Source: Rhynchopus sp. YZ270_cl-10 (lineage: Eukaryota; Euglenozoa; Diplonemea; Diplonemida; Diplonemidae). From it: a stretch of 64,000 bases of DNA. The notes beneath the pieces are model-generated. The model did no database searches, was not told the DNA's origin, and saw only the letters and a program-made list of their open reading frames with translations. Shown here in pieces: positions 58,681 through 64,000 of this stretch. The stretch's first letter is position 1. Each line of letters begins with the position of its first letter. The translations under genes were made by a program, and so were the position numbers. The DNA is taken from positions 124,001-188,000 of the forward strand of contig OZ037886.1 in the NCBI GenBank assembly GCA_964035575.1, read 5' to 3'.

Positions 58681-60168
58681 TCAGCTATAGTACGCATTAG
58701 CCATTTCAGTATCCATAGAAGTTTCGATGTGTGCCTCGTAGGGTTGTGGGGAGACGCCGTGCTCAATGTGTATTCTGGTGTTGCGTGGGAGACGCGGCTT
58801 TGTGCGTGAGTAGACTGTGCTGAGGGCACCGAGACAGGCCGATTGGAAGTTGTTGACTAGTGTGAAGTGGTGGATGTGGTCGTGGTGCTGCGAGTTTTCT
58901 GCGGGTTTGTGTTCACACCATGTACCCAAAATGCCCAACGGAGCCATAATCTCTTCCTGCATCAATGCGTGCACCTCACGCAACCTCGAGGTCGCATGCA
59001 CAGAGTCAAATGCTTGGCAGGTAGGGCACGTTGCTGCCGCCTTTGCATCGTGCTTCGCAGGCTTCTGCTTTGACTTTGTTTTGCGAGATTTTTCTTTTCC
59101 CTCTTTCTCCTTGGTAGATCCATCAGAGGACGAGGTCTCACTTCTCTTCTTTGACGCCCCAACCGCAGCGAACAACCCTGCAAAGGCGACACTACAGAAC
59201 GCTGCAGGCCAGACCCACACAGGCAAACCACTGTCCTCTTCTTCTACGTACCGGATCGGGGGAAGGGTGGTGTTGTACTGCGGAAGCGGGGCGAAAGGGG
59301 TTCCTGTGGGAACAGGAGCGGGCGTCTTTGGCTTCGGGGGTGGGGTGGTTCCCATAATGACGATACCCCCACCACCCTTCCCAGGCATCACGGTGTCCGT
59401 GCAGTCTGCTTCCACAACAGATTTCTCAACCTCCGCACCGCAGTACACCGTCACACTAGGAAGCCCAGATGCCTCTGTTTCAAACTCCGCCCGCCAAACA
59501 CACCCCAACCCATCCGGTGACTCCACCACATACCTCTGCGGGGTCTCCCACACACCCAATCCAATGTCTCGCGTTCCTGAAACCAAAACCGCGTCTCTCC
59601 GCACCGTCACCTTGCTTGATCGAGAAGCACCAAGGCGCGTCTCAAAGCTTAGTGTCGAAAGGTGTTGATACGGACAGTGCGGCGCGGTGACACACAGAGA
59701 AGGGAGTGCGGTGCTACAGTCTGCAGTGGCAATCTGCATTCTCTTCTCAACATACTGCGCGGTGAGGCACGACCCGGTACCAATCTTGATACTGCCCGGA
59801 GCAAGGTTGTTTAGGGTAAGAAGAGCGTCAAAATCGACGATAGTACCATCCGCCCATTCCCATTTTCCGTGTAGAGGGCTTTTCGAAGCGCCGATCCAAT
59901 GAGGTTCATCCAATCCCCGAGCCTCAAAATGCACCATCCCCGTTTGATGGGTCAACGCAACTAATTGCCCACCCACCTCCCTGCAGACCTCTCCAGCTGC
60001 GTACCAGGACATTGCTTTGCGCTCCTCCCGCGCACATTGTTGCCCAGCAGCCGAAGCAAGCGAGGACCTAGTAGTAGCAGAAGCCGCAAACAACGACAAC
60101 GAAAACCCCTCATCCCTCAAACACGGATCCGCTGAGAGCACTAACGCTGCTACCATAGAGGCAAGCAT
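58681..60168 (-). CDS. C-type-lectin-like receptor 4
   Basis: The 495-residue paralogue has a signal peptide MLASMVAALVLSADP, a lectin-like domain at about 45-155 (MSWYAAGEVCREVGGQLVAL, HWIGASKSPLHGKWEWADGT, SLCVTAPHC), a second extracellular module (CPYQHLSTLSFETRLG onward), a Pro-rich stalk (PPPKPKTPAPVPTGTPFAP), a membrane span near 325-347 (LPVWVWPAAFCSVAFAGLFA), then a Lys-rich juxtamembrane stretch and the common tail with CPTCQAFDSVHATSRLREVH, CEHKPAENSQHHDHIHHF and LGALSTVYSRTKPRLPRNTR. The Met chosen begins the signal peptide; the longer frame upstream is Pro/Phe-rich, as expected for a pyrimidine-tract leader. It lies beyond the phosphatase gene, separated from receptor 3 by 9 kb. 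Confidence 0.85.
   Translation of the reverse strand: MLASMVAALVLSADPCLRDEGFSLSLFAASATTRSSLASAAGQQCAREERKAMSWYAAGEVCREVGGQLVALTHQTGMVHFEARGLDEPHWIGASKSPLHGKWEWADGTIVDFDALLTLNNLAPGSIKIGTGSCLTAQYVEKRMQIATADCSTALPSLCVTAPHCPYQHLSTLSFETRLGASRSSKVTVRRDAVLVSGTRDIGLGVWETPQRYVVESPDGLGCVWRAEFETEASGLPSVTVYCGAEVEKSVVEADCTDTVMPGKGGGGIVIMGTTPPPKPKTPAPVPTGTPFAPLPQYNTTLPPIRYVEEEDSGLPVWVWPAAFCSVAFAGLFAAVGASKKRSETSSSDGSTKEKEGKEKSRKTKSKQKPAKHDAKAAATCPTCQAFDSVHATSRLREVHALMQEEIMAPLGILGTWCEHKPAENSQHHDHIHHFTLVNNFQSACLGALSTVYSRTKPRLPRNTRIHIEHGVSPQPYEAHIETSMDTEMANAYYS
58763..58835 (-). other. 73 bp identical block, receptor 4
   Basis: Identical to 40836-40908. Confidence 0.9.
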
Positions 60169-60519
60169 TGTGTGGGGGGGAGGAGGAGGAGGAGGAGGAG
60201 GGGAGAAGAGAAGAGGAAGAAAGAGAAATGTTTCGCTACTGAAAAAAAAATGAAAATGTGAATTGCAGGGGGGAGAGGGCTGAGGGGGAATTTCAAAGAG
60301 ACAGCGTATTTTGAAGGTAGGATCATGTGGAGGGGGTATGGGAGTAAAGGGAGAAGGGAACGGAATAAATTGCAAAAAAAAAAAAAAAAAGACTTAAAAA
60401 AACACAACGATGGGCGCTCATGTGGCTCTAAAAAAATAAGAAATAAAAAGAAGAGAAATTGACAGATGAGTTGTTGTATAGACATCAAAACACAACAAAA
60501 AATAAAGAAAAAATTGTAA

Positions 60520-60548
60520 GATGAATGTGTCTTTCGTGCACACTATCT
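60520..60548 (+). repeat. SR3 hairpin repeat
   Basis: GATGAATGTGTCTTTCGTGC then ACACTATCT; the stem is GTGT/ACAC. Confidence 0.6.
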
Positions 60549-60794
60549 AAAAAAAGAAGGCTGGTTAAGATGTTATGAATGCTTAGTCACCGTAGCTCAT
60601 GTGTGTCTCTTAAAAAAAAAAAATCCTCCTCCTGCTTTCGTAGCCTCTTTCGCACAACACACTCTTTGAAAACACCCCACCCCCTCAAACACCACTTCAC
60701 AACGTATTGCCATAGAGAATGAAAACCCCCACGAAGGGGTTCGCAAAGAGAAGAAAGAAAAGAAAAAAAAATTTAGAAAGATGGTGCTCCGGGA

Positions 60795-60905
60795 GGGGTC
60801 GATATTGACAGGTCGCTCACACAGGGACTCTTTTCACACACCCCCTGCTGATATTGACAGGTCGCCGACAGGTTACCGACAGGTCGTGACAGGTCGCTGA
60901 CCGAC
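60795..60905. repeat. GACAGGTCGC short repeat cluster
   Basis: GATATTGACAGGTCGC occurs twice (60801 and 60850), followed by GACAGGTTACCGACAGGTCG and further GACAGGTCGC. The region from TGGTGCTCC (60783) to CAGCCACACCA (61010) may be an element with TGGTG ends, but no target duplication is seen. Confidence 0.5.
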
Positions 60906-61244
60906 TTCCGAAAGCACCAAAGAGAATAAAAAAAAAATTGGTGTGCCATATTTCTGCAATTTTTTCGGTACAAAAAATCGAGCCGTTTAAACGAAAAACG
61001 CCCCCTTATCAGCCACACCAAGTATGAACGGTCCCTCTAAAGGGAATTTGTCTCTATTGCATTTTTTTTTTTTGTCGGGCAGCATGCATCATTTTTTCTT
61101 GAAGCGATATTTATTTTCACTTTTTTGTTTTCTAAAAAAAATGGAAAAACAATCACCTCAAGCAACGTGCTCTCTGCGCCTAGTTTTGTTGTGTAGTTTG
61201 GAGGGGGCAGGGGTGGTAAAATAGGATAGGAGAGAAAAAAAAAA

Positions 61245-61305
61245 AGTGAAGTCGATAGTGCAAAACGCCCTCTGGGACGCAGGCACTGATACTCCCGTAG
61301 GCTAT
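61245..61305 (+). repeat. SR4 repeat
   Basis: GTGAAGTCGATAGTGCAAAA, then CTCTGGGACGCAGGCACTGA and ACTCCCGTAGG. Confidence 0.65.
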
Positions 61306-61462
61306 CATGTGAATCATCTGAAAAAAAATGAAAAGGCATATTTCGGAGGGCCCATTTTTTTCCGAAAAAACAAAAAGAAAAATACAAAAAGAAAAGTCAG
61401 ACCTTAACGAACGGCACCTCCGATAACCCAATACCCATTGCAGGGAGAAAGAAAAAGAAAAG

Positions 61463-61493
61463 TTGAAATACAAAGCCCTGTGACAGTGTACCT
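61463..61493 (+). repeat. SR1 repeat, short loop
   Basis: TTGAAATACAAAGCCCTGTG then ACAGTGTACC; the loop has lost CTC. Confidence 0.6.
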
Positions 61494-61532
61494 AAAGAAA
61501 GCGAACAAATCTTGAAAGCTAAATGACATAAA

Positions 61533-62167
61533 CACCATGGACTCGTAATGACATTACGCGCGTCATGACGAGGTAATTACGAGTGCCTTGACGAGGGCAC
61601 CCCCTCGTAATTACGAGGGGGTGCCCTCGTCATGACGAGGTAATTACGAGGGCACCCCCTCGTAATTACCACGTCACGACGTCGTCATGACGTGGGCACC
61701 CACTACAAGGCGATTTTTGACCAATAAAAAAAAATTTTTTTTTTCAAAAATCGGGCGTGGTAGGTCATAAAGTGGCCCAAAAAATCCAAAGAAAACCTCA
61801 GATTGACCAAATGGTGAAAAAAATTGTCAAGTCAAATTTCAGCCAAAATACGGTCATTAGACCCCCACAGATGCTTAAAAGTGCCAAATTGCTTTTAATG
61901 GCCTCAAATCGTCGAAATTAGCCCTATATAGGGGCCAAAAAAAAAATTTCGAGAGTCCCTTTCCCTGGGAGGCAATAGCCAGACAGTGACCACGGGAGCA
62001 CCCCTCGTCATGACGTCGTAATGCCGTCGTCGTGACGAGGGAAACCCCACGTCATGACGTCGTCATTACGAGGGGGTGCCCACGTCGTGACGACGTCATT
62101 GCGCGCGTAATTTCCCACGTAATTTCCCTCGTCCCTCGTCACGTAATGTCATTACGAGTCCATGGTG
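61533..62167. mobile_element. 635 bp terminal-inverted-repeat element rich in palindromes
   Basis: The outer 26 bp (CACCATGGACTCGTAATGAC onward) is exactly inverted at 62142-62167. The interior combines CTCGTAATTACGAG, CGTCATGACG and GACGTC blocks, including a perfect 44 bp palindrome at 61589-61632, around an A/T-rich core. There is no coding frame. A target duplication is not clear (AA or AAA). Confidence 0.8.
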
Positions 62168-62378
62168 AAAATCACTTTTTTTTGGGTTTTCCGCTCTTTC
62201 TTCGGCATTTTCCTCCTTGTGATTTTATTTTATCTTTTTTTTGTGATGTTTCTGTGACCAGAGTGGCGGAAAAATATCCCTGATCACAGAACAGCCTTTT
62301 AAAAAATACTAAAAACGGATACATTTTTGGGGGGGAATTCCCTGCTGAGGCAAAACAATAAAGGGTTGGAATGAAGGG

Positions 62379-62409
62379 ATGAATATGCAACACATATACA
62401 TTCACATCA
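62379..62409 (+). repeat. SR3 hairpin repeat, diverged
   Basis: GATGAATATGCAACACATAT then ACATTCACATC; the stem is TATG/CATA and the CCTC loop is lost. Confidence 0.5.
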
Positions 62410-62477
62410 GCACAGAACATGTCGTAACACTTTGAGTGTACACACAAAGACGACAAAAAAAGAAAAACAAATTGAAA

Positions 62478-62510
62478 GATGCAATGCACCTCTGTGCCAT
62501 ATATGCATCT
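62478..62510 (+). repeat. SR3 hairpin repeat
   Basis: GATGCAATGCACCTCTGTGC then CATATATGCATCTAGG; the stem is TGCA/TGCA. Confidence 0.5.
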
Positions 62511-62555
62511 AGGAATTCTTGGAAGACAGACAGGCATTCAAAGAAAAGTTTATAA

Positions 62556-62587
62556 GATGATTCTAAGCCTCTCGTGCTTGGTCAACT
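62556..62587 (+). repeat. SR2 hairpin repeat
   Basis: GATGATTCTAAGCCTCTCGT then GCTTGGTCAAC, preceded by the same AAAGAAAAGTTTATAA as the copy at 8279. Confidence 0.7.
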
Positions 62588-62777
62588 ATACGTTACTTTT
62601 CCATTGAAGAAAAGAAAGCAAAAAGGGCGTTCCAGATACAATCCCATCTTTTCACCAGAAAAAAGTGGTCGTGGTGGTTTGCATTCACACAAACACATTC
62701 AAAAAACCAAAAAAAAGACAACAAAAAAAAATTGGTAAGAGGATCCTAAGACAGAGTAGTCTGATTAGATTACTTAA

Positions 62778-63784
62778 CCCTTTACGGACCGTGGCCGTTT
62801 TTTGTGATTTGCTATGACCTTCTCTCCCGTAGGTAAAATGAGATCTGATGCATATTTTTGATCGTACCTGGCCGCAATTGAAAGATTTCGAGCAGATCTT
62901 TCAAATGGAGCAGAAATCGAAATAAAATGAGAAAAATGAAAAATAGAAAATTGAGGAGAGCTGATATTTTTTTCTGAAAATTTTCGGGGGAAAAAATATT
63001 CCGGCTGCGCACCTGTTTTTTCGGCATTCGAAAATGGCTTTATTTGAAAGATCGGTTCAAAATCTTTCAAAAGAAAAAAAAATCGATCAAAAAGTCCTAG
63101 TAGATAATGTCTTACTGCATGGAGAGAAGGTACCTACCAACTAGATATACCGTAGTTGTACATAGGTTAGACCGTACAAAAGTTGGAACTTTTGGGACTT
63201 TTAAGAGTTGTGAAGCTTGCAGGTTCTCCCGTTCACGCACCCAACTCTTGGTGCGCGATTGCCGAGACAAGAGCAAAGGGGGGATCACAACATCTCCCTC
63301 TTGCGTCCCACGCTGTACCGACAGTAGGGCCTCACCCTCTCTTAAGGATTGACATGGACGTCTTACAGGCGGAACACCATTGGCCGCAAAAGCACAAACA
63401 CCTGTGGAGTCTCGGCGGCGCCTCCATCTTCCCCATCTGCGCCTTCCTCCCCTGCTCGTCTTCTTATTTTCTTCCTCTTCTTCATCCTCCCCGCGACAAA
63501 AATCAAAATTCCCTTTCTTAGATGGCTCGTCCTTCGAAGGCATGATATAGGGGTAAAACAGGTCAAAAATGTGGAAAATCCCAAAAAGTGGAGGGTACCC
63601 CCAATCTCTCCCGTCAGTGAGCGTGGAAGGGGGGTGTATTTTTTCCCGAAAATGGTGTATTTTGAAAGATTTGACACAAAATCTTTCCAAAGAAACAAAA
63701 ATCGATTTGAAATATGTAGTAGGTCCACCCCCAGATTTTTGCGGGATTAGCCGAGCCACTATAGTGGCTCCGGTCCGTAAAGGG
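62778..63784. mobile_element. Non-autonomous piggyBac-type element
   Basis: It begins CCCTTTACGGACCGTGGCC and ends GGCTCCGGTCCGTAAAGGG, with TTAA immediately outside each end (62774-62777 and 63785-63788), the piggyBac hallmark. At 1007 bp it has no transposase. TTTGAAAGATC and AAAATCTTTC segments near 63045-63085 and 63660-63710 form an inner duplication. A minus-strand frame of 215 codons is not recognised. Confidence 0.85.
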
Positions 63785-64000
63785 TTAATGTTTTGAACAT
63801 TGGTTATTCATCAATCAGAGTAGTCGCCCCCACAGGAAGCCTCCTCCCCACAATCGCCCCCAACGAGAGAGAGGGCTTTCTGGAAAAAGGCCAACTAACT
63901 AACTAAAAAAGAACTTTGAGTGTCCACGGCGCATTGCTGCGCGTGTTGCTCTTGTATCGAGTACATCGAATACTACACCACAGCACGGTTGCGTTCGTTT

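Larger units (their letters stand above)
60169..64000. other. Intergenic region, transposon-rich
   Basis: No gene seen to the window end. It holds SR3 (60520, 62379, 62478), a GACAGGTCGC repeat cluster (60795-60905), SR4 (61245), SR1 (61463), a 635 bp palindrome-rich element (61533), SR2 (62556) and a piggyBac-type element (62778). Confidence 0.65.

Noticed and set aside
63112-63759. 215-codon minus frame inside the piggyBac-type element
   Set aside because: No DDE transposase motifs or other recognisable domain; parts read through the element's inner repeats.

Overview
The window looks like nuclear DNA of a unicellular eukaryote, most consistent with a diplonemid-like euglenozoan; the lineage is an inference. 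All 19 recognisable genes lie on the minus strand, so the 64 kb behaves as one directional gene cluster. Most start codons have a pyrimidine tract and an AG some 2-60 nt upstream, as expected of spliced-leader trans-splicing. Cis-introns are conventional GT-AG, usually starting GTATGT, and mostly 46-300 bp. Stops used include TAA, TAG and TGA, so the standard code fits.

Layout in coordinate order, which is the reverse of transcription. 2.5-5.0 kb: two paralogous LysM plus UBA-like proteins. 5.2-7.7 kb: an 833-residue protein with a possible PARP-like N-terminal domain and a helical C-terminal half. 9.6-11.2 kb: an eIF4E-family protein with a long charged N-terminal extension. 12.4-13.8 kb: an RsuA/RluB-like pseudouridine synthase homologue that seems to lack the catalytic Asp. 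15.9-17.3 kb: a UNC-93-like transporter. 19.4-21.1 kb: AP-2 mu, five exons. 22.2-24.0 kb: a probably mitochondrial DEAD-box helicase with an RGG-type tail. 24.2-24.5 kb: a 73-residue protein. 24.8-26.7 kb: a ubiquitin-like/WD40 protein flanked by two decayed copies of its own 3' end. 27.3-28.1 kb: a membrane-anchored acidic protein, four exons. 28.3-29.9 kb: an annexin-like protein. 30.5-32.2 kb: tandem ribosomal protein eL15 genes. 32.4-36.9 kb: an NFX1/ZNFX1-type zinc-finger protein with a 1.47 kb intron. 40.7-60.2 kb: four C-type-lectin-like single-pass receptors, with a secreted PhoD-type phosphatase between the third and fourth.

Spaces between genes are long, rich in A or T homopolymers, and full of short dispersed repeats. 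I sort these into families SR1 to SR9, several of which fold into hairpins whose stem sequence differs between copies while pairing is kept. There are also terminal-inverted-repeat elements: a piggyBac-type element with TTAA target sites, a 635 bp palindrome-rich element, a nested element filled by about 67 copies of a 9 bp satellite, and several small foldbacks.

The most interesting signals are (1) five 75-84 nt box C/D snoRNA-like units inside the large intron of the zinc-finger gene, in sense with the host; (2) a 73 bp block near the 3' end of all four lectin-receptor genes that is identical at every position, wobble bases included, while the rest of the genes has diverged; and (3) the families of short structured repeats. 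Everything here was read by eye; no database or folding program was run.
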